DNA of 64,000 nt. It comes from Mycolicibacter longobardus. GTDB lineage: Bacteria > Actinomycetota > Actinomycetes > Mycobacteriales > Mycobacteriaceae. Positions 34,175-46,099 of this stretch are shown here, one piece after another. Position 1 is the stretch's first letter. Each line of letters opens with the position of its first letter. The stretch is taken from the NCBI RefSeq assembly GCF_002102265.1, contig NZ_LQPG01000028.1, positions 98,946 through 162,945 of the forward strand. Direction: 5' to 3'. A program made the position numbers and the translations under genes. Below the pieces are notes generated by a model. The model was not told the DNA's origin. It saw nothing but the letters and a program-made list of their open reading frames with translations, and searched no databases.

Positions 34175-35356
34175 TCAGCCGCCGGCAGAGTGGCGGGGCA
34201 TCTTGAAGCGCCGGGGCGCGACCCGCAGCACATTGCTGACCGAACCCCGCGCGAGCGCGCCGCCCAGCGCCGCGGCCGGCAGTGCGCCCATCATGCTCGG
34301 CGTGAGTCCCTCGGCCTCGGACTCGGCGGCCAGCTCGACGTCAGACAAGAACAGCGGATCTTCGGCCATGGTGGCCACGGGCACAGCTTCGGCCCAGGCA
34401 TGTGGTGCAGATAGCGCTCCCACCGACGTCGCTTCTCCGACACTGGCCAGCACCGCGCCACCGGCACCTGCCGCGTCCAGCTCGGCCGCGCCGGCCGTGG
34501 CCACCGCCGGCGCCGCGGCCGCCGCGGCGCCGGCTCCGGCGCTGAGAAACTTTTGGGCCGCCAGCAGGAAGGATCCCCCGTTGGCAAGGGTGCGGACCAG
34601 TTGGAGGGCATAGGTCGACGGACCCGACAGGGTGTTGACCATGCCGATCTCTTCCAGCAGCAACAGTTCCTTGAGCGTCGGCGCCGCCGTTGCGGAGACG
34701 GCACCCGGCCCGGTGGAGAGGTTTTCCAGCTGCTGAGGCAGCGCGGACATCACCTTGGTGAGGTCTTGCGCGCCCGCTGTCGCGGCTGCCTCGGCCACCG
34801 AAGCCTCCTGTGCAGCCAGCCCGGCGGGGTTGGTGGTCGGCGGGGGCTCGGCGAACGGCGGCAACTCGGCGGCGTGCGACGAGGACGCGGCATAGCCGTA
34901 CATCGCGCCGGTGTCCTGGGCCCACATCTCCGAGTAGTCCGCCTCGGTGGTCGCGATCGCCGGCGTGTTCTGCCCGAATATGTTGGTCGCGCTCAACTGC
35001 TGCAACTGCGTCCGGTTGGCCGTGACCGCCGCCGGCGGCACTGTCGCCGCCAACGCCGCCTCATAGGCCGCCGCCGCCGCCCGGGCCTGGCTGGCCGCCT
35101 GCGTGGCCTGCGCCGCGGTGGCCGCCGCCCACTCCGCAAACGGTGTCGCCGCGGCCGCCATCGCCGCGGCGGCCGGACCCGACCACCCCTCGCCCTCCAG
35201 GCTCAAGGTGATCGACGCGTACCCCTGCGCGAACGCCTCTAACTGGGCGGCCAGTCCATCCCAGGCCGTCGCCGCGGCGATGATCGGGACCGAACCCGGC
35301 CCGGAGTAGATCCGGGCCGATGTGACCTCAGGCGGCAGCACCCCGAAATCCAGCAT
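34175..35356 (-). CDS. PPE family protein, SVP-like subfamily
   Basis: 393 residues with a full PPE domain (FGVLPPEVTSARIYSGPGSVPI, GWSGPAAAAM, GQNTPAIATTEADYSEMWAQDTGAM) and an Ala/Gly-rich C-terminus. The SVP motif is degenerate (VGALSAPHAW, with Ala for Val), and the end reads RFKMPRHSAGG, closely parallel to the neighbouring PPE protein. The two genes are evidently an old tandem duplication. This is the upstream member; the ATG at 35356 has no PE gene before it. Confidence 0.92.
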   Translation of the reverse strand: MLDFGVLPPEVTSARIYSGPGSVPIIAAATAWDGLAAQLEAFAQGYASITLSLEGEGWSGPAAAAMAAAATPFAEWAAATAAQATQAASQARAAAAAYEAALAATVPPAAVTANRTQLQQLSATNIFGQNTPAIATTEADYSEMWAQDTGAMYGYAASSSHAAELPPFAEPPPTTNPAGLAAQEASVAEAAATAGAQDLTKVMSALPQQLENLSTGPGAVSATAAPTLKELLLLEEIGMVNTLSGPSTYALQLVRTLANGGSFLLAAQKFLSAGAGAAAAAAPAVATAGAAELDAAGAGGAVLASVGEATSVGALSAPHAWAEAVPVATMAEDPLFLSDVELAAESEAEGLTPSMMGALPAAALGGALARGSVSNVLRVAPRRFKMPRHSAGG

Positions 35357-35814
35357 TTGACAGCACCTTCCCAGGCTCGACCGAATGGGGTGAAGGTTCG
35401 CAACCGTGCGGCAGGTGCGTCCAGCCCGGTCCGCGGGTTCGCCGCGTCAGCCGGCGGGGCCGGGTCCAGACGGACGGGGCCGTCAGATGAGCGAACGGGC
35501 AGGTAAACCCGGCATTGAGGCCAGGTGGCCAAGTTGTGGCGACCGCCCGGCAGGGATTGCGGTCACCGTGCGTCAAACTCGGCTGCCAAGCGGCCTCACC
35601 AGGCCCGGGACGGCGGTGGGCGCGCGGGTCTCGAGCCTCCCGCCGAGTGGGAATCTGACGACATGACACCGCGACGGCGTCGAAGAGTTCCCAGTCGGAC
35701 CGGGACTAGCGCGCGGCGGCGTGCCTATGCGGCCGGGGTCTCGCTTTCGCGCTGGCGCGCTCAGCGCCCCCGGCGGTGCTGATGCGGCTGGGTCTCGCTT
35801 TCGCGCTGGCGCGC
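35357..35814. other. Gene-poor stretch upstream of the PPE pair
   Basis: About 460 bp between the divergently oriented start of the upstream PPE gene and the 3' end of the Rv0036c homologue. Short frames are open on both strands (for example 35406-35666 on the plus strand), but none has a convincing ribosome binding site, domain or codon pattern. The right part contains a 54-bp-period direct repeat (35727-35828). The left part must hold the PPE promoter. This is also the junction between the pcnA side and the Rv0036c block. Confidence 0.6.
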
Positions 35815-35828
35815 TCAGCGCCCCCGGC
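35727..35828. repeat. Two-copy direct repeat, about 47 bp, period 54 bp
   Basis: Copy 1 (35727-35774) and copy 2 (35782-35828) share an identical 39-bp block (35736-35774 and 35790-35828) beginning GGGTCTCGCTTTCGCGC, plus a similar ATGCGGC lead-in. Each copy contains GCGCT and AGCGC arms that could pair as a small hairpin. Copy 2 runs over the last codons and stop of the Rv0036c homologue, so the repeat looks like a local duplication of that gene's 3' end. Confidence 0.85.
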
Positions 35829-36588
35829 CGGGAGGCCCCGCGAAAGCCTGGGCGATCTCCAGCCAGCGCTGCGCGTCATCCCCGTGCGCGACGACGTCGA
35901 GGTCACCGAGCGCACGGCGCTGCGTGACCAGGAAGCAGAAGTCCTCGGCCGACCCGGTTACCCGCTGCTCGGCGTTCACCGGGCCCCACGCCCAGACACC
36001 GCCGCCGGGTGCGTGTAGTTCCACGTGAAACGGTTCGGCCGGCGGGGTCAGGTTGTGCACGGCGAAGGCGAAGTCGCGGGTCCGGACACCCAGATGCGCA
36101 ATCGAACGCAACCGCGCGGTCGGCACCCGCTTCACCCCGAGCGCGTCGGCGACGTCCAAGCCGTGCGCCCAGGTCTCCATCAGCCGGGCGGTGGCCATCG
36201 ACGTCGCGCTCATCGGCGGCCCGAACCACGGCAGCTTGCGGCCCTCGGCGACGCCGAGCAGCGCCTCGTGCAGCCGCGCCCGGGTCGAGCGCCAGTCCGC
36301 CAACAGCTCGGCGGGCGGGAGCTGCGCCAACTCGGCGGCGCCCTCGTCGACGAATTCGGTCGGATTACGCATCGCCACCGCGAGCGCGTCGGCGAAGGCG
36401 GCTTCGTCGGTGATGGCGGTCAGTGAGAGCCGGTCGGTCCACAGCAGATGACCGATCTGGTGGGCGATCGACCAGCCCGCCGCCGGCGTGGGGGCGCCCC
36501 ATTGACCGTTGGTGAGCGGGGCGACCAGGGCATCGAGCTCGTCGCTTTCGGCAGTCAGATCAGCGACGATCGGTTCAGTTTCCGCCAT
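35815..36588 (-). CDS. DinB-like maleylpyruvate isomerase family protein, Rv0036c homologue
   Basis: 257 residues of the TIGR03084-type actinobacterial family: a DinB/MDMPI four-helix bundle with potential metal-binding histidines in [11 protein letters not shown] and [15 protein letters not shown], plus a C-terminal beta-rich domain. Relatives are mycothiol-dependent enzymes, but the substrate of this subgroup is not known. Its ATG lies inside the 3' end of the MFS gene (14-bp overlap), so they are coupled, as in M. tuberculosis. The gene contains a near-parS sequence and its last codons lie in a direct repeat. Confidence 0.88.
   Translation of the reverse strand: MAETEPIVADLTAESDELDALVAPLTNGQWGAPTPAAGWSIAHQIGHLLWTDRLSLTAITDEAAFADALAVAMRNPTEFVDEGAAELAQLPPAELLADWRSTRARLHEALLGVAEGRKLPWFGPPMSATSMATARLMETWAHGLDVADALGVKRVPTARLRSIAHLGVRTRDFAFAVHNLTPPAEPFHVELHAPGGGVWAWGPVNAEQRVTGSAEDFCFLVTQRRALGDLDVVAHGDDAQRWLEIAQAFAGPPGRGR
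36018..36031 (+). promoter_or_regulatory. parS-like site with one mismatch
   Basis: GTTCCACGTGAAAC differs from the 14-bp parS core GTTTCACGTGAAAC by one base (C for T at position 4). It encodes FHVEL on the minus strand in the Rv0036c homologue, so coding constraint could explain it. It lies about 25 kb from oriC. Confidence 0.3.
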
Positions 36589-37882
36589 CTCCGTACCTTA
36601 AGCCCACCGGTTCGCGCCGCCGCCCGATGATGGCGTGCGCGGTCAAGCCCACCAGGTACAGCAGCGTGCCGGCGACGATCAGCGAGGGTGACTGCCCGTC
36701 GGGGGGAATCACCGCCGCGGTGCCGGCCACCGCGACGATGAACGACATCCAGAACAGCGAATCCTGGACCGCGAACACGTGCCCGCGCAGAGCGTCGTCG
36801 ACGTCGATCTGCATGGCGGTGTCGGCGCACAGTTTGACCACCTGCCCGGCCACTCCGAGCAGGAAGCCGCACGCCACCAGAACCGGCAGGTACAGCCCGA
36901 TCGCGCCGAGTTGGATCACCGCGGCTGCCGCCAGGGCGCCGTTGGCGGTGGCGTAGCGGCCCCAGCGGCGCACCGCGGGCGGCGTGAGCACGGTGGCCAG
37001 AAAGGATCCGGCGCCCGCGGCGGCGACGAACAACGCCGTGGTTCCCAGACCGGCCACCGCGTGCTCGCCGACGTGGCGCACCATCACCAGCACCAGCAAG
37101 GTGTTGATGCCGAAGGCCATTCGGTGGGTGGCCAGCCCGGACAGGGTGGCGGCGACGGTGGGCCGGTCCCGCACCGTCCGGATACCGTGCAGCCAGCCCG
37201 TCGTCACCGCGTAGAGCACCGAGCCGTGGATGGCGCGCTTGGTGTCGTCGGGACCGAGCACGCGGGCGGGGAAGCGCAGTGAGAGCACCAAGGCGATCGC
37301 GACGGGAATCGTCACCGCCGCAATGATCGAGGCGGCGCCGCGGTCGCCGGAGCCCACCAGCCAACGCGGCAGCAGCATGAAGTTGGCGCCCAGGAAGGCG
37401 GCCACCGCACCGGTTGCGATCGCCAGGGCATTCATCGTCACGACCTGCTCGCGAGGCACCACGTGCGGCAACGCCGCCGACAGCCCGGAGGCGATGAACC
37501 GGGTGAACCCGTTGGCGATCAGGGCCGCGCACAGCACCGGCAGATCATCGGCACCCGCCGCCAACAGCGCGGCGATGCCGATCACCAGCACCAGACGAGC
37601 GGAGTTCGCCACCACCAACACCATCCGCCGGTCCCACCGGTCCAGCAGTGCGCCGGCGAACGGTCCCAGGACGGAATACGGCAGGAACAGCACGGTGAAC
37701 GCCCCGGCGATCGCCCACGGGTCGGCGGCCCGGTCCGGGTTGAACAGCAGGGCGCCGGCCAGCCCGGCCTGAAACAGGCCGTCCCCGAACTGGCTTACCG
37801 CCCGCAGTTCCAGCAGGCGGCGGAACTCCGGTAGGCCGCGCGCGGTCCGCCACAGCGATGCGGGCGCGCGGGTGTCCACCAC
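36575..37882 (-). CDS. Major facilitator superfamily transporter, Rv0037c homologue
   Basis: 435 residues with about 12 membrane helices and the MFS loop 2-3 motif region [21 protein letters not shown]. Residues near the N-terminus ([23 protein letters not shown]) fit the MFS_1/EntS-like efflux subgroup. The substrate cannot be inferred. The ATG at 37882 is divergent from the YqgE gene, with about 125 bp between them holding both promoters. It overlaps the next gene by 14 bp. Confidence 0.9.
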   Translation of the reverse strand: MVDTRAPASLWRTARGLPEFRRLLELRAVSQFGDGLFQAGLAGALLFNPDRAADPWAIAGAFTVLFLPYSVLGPFAGALLDRWDRRMVLVVANSARLVLVIGIAALLAAGADDLPVLCAALIANGFTRFIASGLSAALPHVVPREQVVTMNALAIATGAVAAFLGANFMLLPRWLVGSGDRGAASIIAAVTIPVAIALVLSLRFPARVLGPDDTKRAIHGSVLYAVTTGWLHGIRTVRDRPTVAATLSGLATHRMAFGINTLLVLVMVRHVGEHAVAGLGTTALFVAAAGAGSFLATVLTPPAVRRWGRYATANGALAAAAVIQLGAIGLYLPVLVACGFLLGVAGQVVKLCADTAMQIDVDDALRGHVFAVQDSLFWMSFIVAVAGTAAVIPPDGQSPSLIVAGTLLYLVGLTAHAIIGRRREPVGLRYGDGGN

Positions 37883-38007
37883 AGAACCTCTCCAGACTCG
37901 GGCGGCGACGCGGCACCGGCCCCAGACCAGAGTACAAATCTTTGAGGTCGCTTGACGTTCGGCACAGCTGGCCCACGATCACGGGTCTCGGGTGACATTA
38001 TGGGAGA

Positions 38008-38613
38008 GTGGCGCAACCCGAAGACCCCGAGGACTACGTCGCGCCCGCTGCGCATCGGGTACGGGCCGGCACGCTGCTCCTGGCCAACACCGACCTGCTC
38101 GAACCCACCTTTCGCCGCACGGTGATCTACGTGGTCGAGCACAACGACGGTGGCACCTTGGGCGTGGTGCTCAACCGCCCCAGTGAAACCGCGGTCTACA
38201 ACGTGCTGCCGCAGTGGTCCGATCTGGCCGCCAAACCCAAGACGATGTTCATCGGCGGGCCGGTGAAACGCGACGCGGCGTTGTGCGTCGGTCTGCTGCG
38301 GGTCGGGGCGGAGCACCACGGTGTGCCCGGTCTGCGGCACATCGACGGCCGGCTGGTGATGGTCGACCTCGACGCCGAGCCGGAGACCATCGCTCCCCAC
38401 GTGGAAGGGGTGCGGATCTTCGCCGGATACGCCGGCTGGACCATCGGCCAGCTCGAGGGAGAGATCGAGCGTGACGACTGGATCGTGTTGTCGGCGTTGC
38501 CGTCCGACGTGATGGTGCCGCCACGGGTGGACCTGTGGGGTCGAGCGCTGCGGCGGCAGCCCTGGCCCACCGCGCTGCTGGCCACCCACCCGATCGACAT
38601 CAGCCGCAACTGA
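38008..38613 (+). CDS. YqgE/AlgH (DUF179) family protein, Rv0038 homologue
   Basis: 201 residues with the DUF179 core: GTLLLANTDLLEPTFRRTVIYVVEHNDGGTLGVVLNRPSE and the later IFAGYAGWTIGQLEGEI. The family is widespread and its biochemical role is unresolved. The GTG start at 38008 follows GGGAGA directly and has a CATTAT -10-like element six bases before it, so transcription may be leaderless. It converges on the small Cys-rich membrane protein gene, with 15 bp between stops. Confidence 0.92.
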   Translation: MAQPEDPEDYVAPAAHRVRAGTLLLANTDLLEPTFRRTVIYVVEHNDGGTLGVVLNRPSETAVYNVLPQWSDLAAKPKTMFIGGPVKRDAALCVGLLRVGAEHHGVPGLRHIDGRLVMVDLDAEPETIAPHVEGVRIFAGYAGWTIGQLEGEIERDDWIVLSALPSDVMVPPRVDLWGRALRRQPWPTALLATHPIDISRN

Positions 38614-38628
38614 GCGGCGCCGCCGGCG

Positions 38629-39075
38629 TCAGGAGCAGCCGCACCCGCTGCCGCACCCGGAGGCCGGCTCCGGCGGGGCGTTGTCCGCGCAACCGCAGCC
38701 CGCTCCGCAGCCGGTTTCCTCGGCGGGTGCACTGTCGCCACAACAGCAGCCGGACCCACAGCCGGCGGCTTCGGCCGCCTGGGCTTGAGCGGACAGGCGC
38801 GCCGCGTAGCGGGCGCCCTGCCAGGCTCCGGCGGCCAGCGTTCCCAGCGCTCCGGTGACCGAGATGATCAGTGCCAGCAGTCCCACCGAGGGCGGGGCGA
38901 AGATCACCAGCACACCGCCCGCCGCCAGGATCGCCCCGACCGCGATCTGCGCGGGTGCAACCGCACGCAGCACCAGCTGCTCGGGGTCACCGGTCAGCGG
39001 CCGCGCCAGGGTTCGCACACCGAACACCAGCGATACCAGCGCCGCAACCAGGCACAGAACACCCACGATCAACAT
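38629..39075 (-). CDS. Small membrane protein with a ten-cysteine C-terminal tail (Rv0039c position)
   Basis: 148 residues. Three hydrophobic segments (about 1-20, 37-60 and 64-85) make a compact membrane domain, like Rv0039c in the same place of M. tuberculosis. The C-terminal 45 residues are different: three CGxGC-type units (Cys106, 110, 111, 112; 123, 127, 129; 141, 145, 147) separated by Pro/acidic linkers. Ten cysteines in 42 residues suggest metal or iron-sulfur binding, as in metallothionein-like or copper-handling tails, but no function is known. The ATG at 39075 fits; the promoter would lie in the mtc28 3' end. Confidence 0.85.
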   Translation of the reverse strand: MLIVGVLCLVAALVSLVFGVRTLARPLTGDPEQLVLRAVAPAQIAVGAILAAGGVLVIFAPPSVGLLALIISVTGALGTLAAGAWQGARYAARLSAQAQAAEAAGCGSGCCCGDSAPAEETGCGAGCGCADNAPPEPASGCGSGCGCS

Positions 39076-39100
39076 GGGCTCCAGAATACGAGCCGGGTTG

Positions 39101-39985
39101 TCAGCCGGCGGTGCCCACCTGGGGTTGCGCCGGGAGCGTGGCGCCTGCCCCGTGGGGAGCAGCGGGCAGATGGGCGACGCCGGGCGGCGCCACGCCGCGT
39201 GGAGTGACGCCGTTTGGAGTGACGCTGAAGCCGTTGACGATCCCGTCGGTCGCCGGAGCGTGGCCGACGGCGCGGCCGGCGCCGGTGGTCACGGTCAGCG
39301 AGACCAGGTAGGCGGCGTCGTCGACGGGGACGATCACATGACGCCGGGAGGTGTTCAGGGTCATGTCGGCGTCACGGTAGGTGCCTTCGATGATCGAGGA
39401 GGGGAACCCGTTGAAGTCCTCCAGGGAGGCGTTGGTGGTCTGCCAGGCCATCAGCGTCTGGCTGTCGACGAATCCGTGGGTGATCGCTTCCTTCGGATCG
39501 AACTGCCCGTTCAGGCGGTAGACCACGACCTGCGCGTTGGGGGTGTACAGCGACCCGCTGTGCCGGTCGGCGATGACGGCGAACGCGTCGGGAACATTCG
39601 GGTCGGGGACGTGGGTCCAGCCCGCCGGCATCGGCAGGGTGATGTTGAACGCGGTGAAATTCGCGGCCTGCTGCGGCTCCATCTGCACCTTCTTGGCCGC
39701 GAAGTAGTCGCGCAACGTGCCGGAGGTGGCCGGCACCAGGCCGTTCGGCGGCGCCGGCGGTGCGACGGCCGGGGCAGGCAGCGCCGGGCCGGGAGCTGCC
39801 GGCCGGGGTGCCGCCGGCAGCGGGGCGGTCACCGGTGCTGCTGCGGGTTGGGCGGCCGGGCCGTAGGGGTTCGGCGGGACCGGGACCAGCGGATCGGCCG
39901 AGACGGCGGGGATACCGCCCCAGCCCGCCGCCACGAGGGCGGCGCAGCCGACCAGTAGCCGCCAGCGGCGCACGGTGTTCGTCAT
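39101..39985 (-). CDS. mtc28: Secreted proline-rich 28 kDa antigen homologue (Mtc28, Rv0040c)
   Basis: 294 residues with a signal peptide ([21 protein letters not shown]), a Pro/Ala-rich segment (about residues 32-80), and a folded LpqN/LpqT-like domain ([17 protein letters not shown] to [16 protein letters not shown]). The Pro-rich C-terminus has repeats of the type [16 protein letters not shown]. In M. tuberculosis the protein is secreted and antigenic; the LpqN-like fold has been linked to cell-envelope lipid trafficking in relatives. The ATG at 39985 follows CTGGAG and GAAGGA. It is divergent from leuS, with 184 bp between them. Confidence 0.9.
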   Translation of the reverse strand: MTNTVRRWRLLVGCAALVAAGWGGIPAVSADPLVPVPPNPYGPAAQPAAAPVTAPLPAAPRPAAPGPALPAPAVAPPAPPNGLVPATSGTLRDYFAAKKVQMEPQQAANFTAFNITLPMPAGWTHVPDPNVPDAFAVIADRHSGSLYTPNAQVVVYRLNGQFDPKEAITHGFVDSQTLMAWQTTNASLEDFNGFPSSIIEGTYRDADMTLNTSRRHVIVPVDDAAYLVSLTVTTGAGRAVGHAPATDGIVNGFSVTPNGVTPRGVAPPGVAHLPAAPHGAGATLPAQPQVGTAG

Positions 39986-40169
39986 CTCCAGGGGTCCTTC
40001 CGGGGCGGGCGGGGCAACGCTGGCCCGGCCGTGAAACGACGGTAACCAGCCGGTAAGGGCCCCGCCAGGGCCGCAACCGACCTGGAACGAAGCCCTGATC
40101 GGCCCGCAATGCAACCGATACCAAGCTGTGGCGAGCGGCCCGGCGAACGCCGCCCTTTACCCTGTTGAG

Positions 40170-43108
<2,939 letters not shown>

Positions 43109-43112
<4 letters not shown>

Positions 43113-44620
43113 CAACGATGCCGGTGCTGCGGAACCTACTGACGCCCTTCACGTTGTGGTGGCGGTACTGGCCGCAGCTGGCTGCGTGTTACCTCGCCGG
43201 GGTGGTCATCCGCCGCGTGGTGATCGCCGCGGCGGCCTGGGCGGGGCACAGCAATCCGCTGTGGGCGGCGTTGATCATGCCCTGCGCCGGGTTGGCGCAG
43301 CTGGGTTCGTACGTGGCGATGTTTCTGGTGCTGCGCCCAGGAATTCCAGCGCTGGCGACGCTGCCGCGGCGGTCGCTGCGCAGCGTGGACATGTTCACAA
43401 GCGTGATCGTGCCGTTCTTCGCGATCTACCTCGGCTGGCAGATGTTCAAGGAAGACTGGCTGGCCTATCAGCGGTTGGTACTCAATTACCGGGTCGCGGA
43501 CGCGATGAGCGGCATCAACGTCGAACTGCTGCCGATCTCGCGGATCACCTGGGTGGTGGTCGGCCTTGCGCTGGCGTCCCGATTCCTGCTGTCGCACTTC
43601 AGTAGTCGGCTGCCGGCAGCGCTGACCGCCGTGCGGGTCTACGTCGACGCATTGTGGGTGTTCCTGGTGCTGACCTTCTCCTTGGCGGCCGGAATCACCG
43701 TCCTGATCAAACCGGGCGAATGGTTCAGTCACCGCCGGCTGGTGGTCTGGTTCGACAATGTTCGCGCTGATGCGTTCTCCCACATCGAGCCGCTGGGAGC
43801 GCTATGGAAGGGTGCTATGTGGCTGCTGCGGACGGCGTTCGGTGGTGCCGCGGTGCCGCTGATGTGGTTGGCCGCGGCCGGGATCGTCTACGGGGTGTCG
43901 ACACAGATCGACTGGCCCACCATGCTGCGGAGGCCCAATCGCTCCGGTGAAGCAGCGGCTGGGATCACCCAGCGCTGGCGCCAGACACCCGAACAGCTGC
44001 GGTCCCGGGCGTCGGAGTACGCAAAGTCGAAGACCGGGCGGTTCGGGCCGATCGTCGACGCGGCCCGGCTGATCCTGCATGGTGGCCCGATAGGCCTGTC
44101 GGGTTACGTGCTGGCGTATCTCGTGCTGGCATGGCTGGACATGAGGGGAAGCTTCTATCGCACCCAGTTGACCGAGGGCTACCTGTTCCGGGGCATGGCG
44201 AAGCTTCTCGGGCCGCACGGACCGGAGTTCTGGTCGGCCTTCGGCGGCACCATGAGCCTGGCCTCACAGCTGATTGTGCAACCGCTGCGGATAACGCTTA
44301 TCGCCGCAATGTTCGCCTACTGCGTACGCCGCGCCAACCTGCCGGCTTTGAGTGGTGAAATCACTGGATCACAAGGTGATTCGCAGCAGGATGGCCCCGT
44401 CGGTGGCAATCAGGTCTACGGCGGTGGGCACAGCGTCGGAGGGCAGCAGGAAGCTCAGTTGCAAAGGCCCGGTCCTGCTGCACCGGTCGGTGGCGCCGTC
44501 GATCAGTGGCGCTCCATTTCCGATGGCCGCGGTCTGCCAACGACGCCTCCCGTCGGTGATGACGGCGGTGCATTCCCCGGGTGGTGGCGTACCGGCCCGC
44601 TCGATCGTGACGACGGCTAG
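43109..44620 (+). CDS. Multipass membrane protein of unknown function, coupled to leuS
   Basis: From the ATG at 43109, overlapping the leuS stop as ATGA, the protein is 503 residues. I count about eight hydrophobic segments, the first at [22 protein letters not shown] and the last at [15 protein letters not shown] recognise no family. The region between helices six and seven is cytoplasmic-looking and Arg-rich. After about residue 415 the sequence turns into a Gly/Gln/Pro-rich tail, and this tail (44369-44620) lies antisense to the 3' end of a neighbouring gene that looks genuinely coding. The tail may therefore be read-through past a lost stop. It marks the left border of the exported-protein island. 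Confidence 0.75.
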
Positions 44621-44875
44621 CGCCGTGTGGGTGGGCAGCGTCACCGTGGGGGCGTGTGGCACCGCGTTGAGGTGGTGAACAGTGCCGAGCCGCCACGTCT
44701 GGCCGTACGCTGTGGCCGTGTTGCCCTTGGCGACCAGCACGGCGGGGGTGACTCGCGCGTGGTAGGCCGACCAGTGCGGGTACAGGTCCGTCACACCGAG
44801 GACCGCTGCGGCGACACCGGCCACCGCGAGACCGATCAGGTTGCGCTGCCACAGTGTGAGGGTGGGGGCGGTCAT
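44369..44875 (-). CDS. Membrane-anchored extracytoplasmic protein, third of a coupled trio
   Basis: 168 residues: an N-terminal helix (LIGLAVAGVAAAVLGVTDLYP) and a beta-rich outer domain ([44 protein letters not shown]). It resembles the domains of its two upstream neighbours and DUF4352-like immunoglobulin folds, a tentative assignment. Two Cys (in GECTAV and DRCSRTG) could form a disulfide. Its ATG overlaps the stop of the preceding gene (ATGA). Its 3' end overlaps the tail of the convergent membrane-protein gene by 252 bp. Function unknown. Confidence 0.75.
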   Translation of the reverse strand: MTAPTLTLWQRNLIGLAVAGVAAAVLGVTDLYPHWSAYHARVTPAVLVAKGNTATAYGQTWRLGTVHHLNAVPHAPTVTLPTHTALAVVTIERAGTPPPGECTAVITDGRRRWQTAAIGNGAPLIDGATDRCSRTGPLQLSFLLPSDAVPTAVDLIATDGAILLRITL

Positions 44876-45462
44876 CCGGTCACCTCGGGCGTCACCACCA
44901 TGACGGTGTCGGAGCGGGTTTCCAGGTGCCCGCGCAGGTCGATGACCAACCGGTTGTCCAGGCGCTCGTCGAGTCCCGGCCACACCCGCAGTTCGACCGG
45001 ATCGGCACCGGGCGGGTCGAACAACTCCGGCGCCACGTCGAACACCCAGCTGCCGTGCTGGGTGATCCCGGGGTCGGCCCGGGAACTCAACGTGTAGCTG
45101 GGGAACCGATCCGAAGGCCGGTAGGTGTTGGGGCCCACCCGTAGCTCCACGTTGGGTCGTACGGTCTGCTGGGTCGCCGTCACCGACGCCCGCACCACCA
45201 CCCATCTGCCGGCCGCGGTGACCGGCGGCGGATTCGACCACCGTGCGGAACCCTGGACCTCCCGCGTCAGCTGCACGTCGTCGACGGTGACCGCCAAAGT
45301 CCGACCGCTGGTCTCCACACCGAACCGGCCGTGGACGTCGAACGGCCCGTAGACCAGGGTGCTGTCGGGAAGGTGTTGCCACAGCAGTGTGGCGGCGACC
45401 AGGATCGGCGCCACGGCCAGGACGGGGAGTCCGCGGCGTGATCGCCGGACCGGCGCGCTCAT
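44872..45462 (-). CDS. Membrane-anchored extracytoplasmic protein, second of a coupled trio
   Basis: 196 residues: a basic N-terminus (RRSRRG), one helix (LPVLAVAPILVAATLLW), then an outer beta domain with LAVTVDDVQLTREVQG, GRWVVVRASVTATQQT and SWVFDVAPELFDPP. That pattern (strand, long insert, GRWVVV, later WVFDVAPE) is what one sees in DUF4352-type domains, where a regulator or solute-binding role is suspected but unproven. It starts with ATG overlapping the upstream stop (ATGA) and ends overlapping the downstream start (ATGA). Confidence 0.75.
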   Translation of the reverse strand: MSAPVRRSRRGLPVLAVAPILVAATLLWQHLPDSTLVYGPFDVHGRFGVETSGRTLAVTVDDVQLTREVQGSARWSNPPPVTAAGRWVVVRASVTATQQTVRPNVELRVGPNTYRPSDRFPSYTLSSRADPGITQHGSWVFDVAPELFDPPGADPVELRVWPGLDERLDNRLVIDLRGHLETRSDTVMVVTPEVTG

Positions 45463-46076
45463 TTGATGGTCACCGGCAGGGTGATCTCGGCATAGTCGGT
45501 CGAGCTGTCCACCCAGTCCTTGCCGTAGGTGACCAGCAGCTCGGCGAAGCGCTTCTGCGCGACTCGTAGCGTCACGTGGAGGTCGGGATGAATCGCGCTG
45601 TCCGGTACCCGCCACACAAAGACCAGATTCTCCTCCAGCCCCGGCCCGAGCTGGGCGATGGGGGAGCCGTCGGCCAGGCGAAACACCCCGACGGAGGTGC
45701 TTTGCGGTTGGTCGCGCAGCTGCATTTCGCCGAGCAACCGGCCCGGGATCGTCCCGTCGTTGCGCACGGTGCTCACCACGCCGAGGTAGCGGAAGCCGGG
45801 TTGGGCCGGCGCGATGGTCCGGCGTCCGGCGCGCAGCTCGTCGACCACGGTGGCGCGGGCGACCGTGAGGGTGAACTCACCGTCGCTGTGCGCTTCGTCG
45901 GCGGCGAACACCGTGGGCCCGGTGTCGACGGTGTCCAACCCTCCGAAAAGGCCGGCAACGGCCAGGATCAATCCGGCCGCAACCGTGCGCAGTTGACGCA
46001 GCTTCAGACGGTTGAGTTCGCCGCGCAGCCACTGGCCGAGCGATGCGATGCGGGACTTGACGTTGTTGGGAACCAT
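45459..46076 (-). CDS. Membrane-anchored extracytoplasmic protein, first of a coupled trio
   Basis: 205 residues: a basic N-terminus (KSRIASLGQWLRGELNRLKLR), one helix (TVAAGLILAVAGLFGGL), and an outer domain including GEFTLTVARATVVDEL, GFRYLGVVSTVRNDG and ENLVFVWRVPDSAI. The order of segments parallels its two neighbours, so the three genes look like ancient tandem duplicates. It begins the trio and lies only 23 bp after the stop of the PknH-sensor-like gene at 46100, so all six leftward genes may form one operon. Confidence 0.75.
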   Translation of the reverse strand: MVPNNVKSRIASLGQWLRGELNRLKLRQLRTVAAGLILAVAGLFGGLDTVDTGPTVFAADEAHSDGEFTLTVARATVVDELRAGRRTIAPAQPGFRYLGVVSTVRNDGTIPGRLLGEMQLRDQPQSTSVGVFRLADGSPIAQLGPGLEENLVFVWRVPDSAIHPDLHVTLRVAQKRFAELLVTYGKDWVDSSTDYAEITLPVTIK

Positions 46077-46099
46077 CGATCCTGGAGTTGCCGTTCGAC

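Noticed and set aside
35406..35666. An 86-codon plus-strand frame in the gene-poor stretch
   Set aside because: Pro/Arg-rich, with no ribosome binding site or recognisable domain; the reverse strand is equally open.
35736..35828. The two-copy repeat as a CRISPR array
   Set aside because: Only two copies with a 15-bp gap, no further units and no cas genes nearby.
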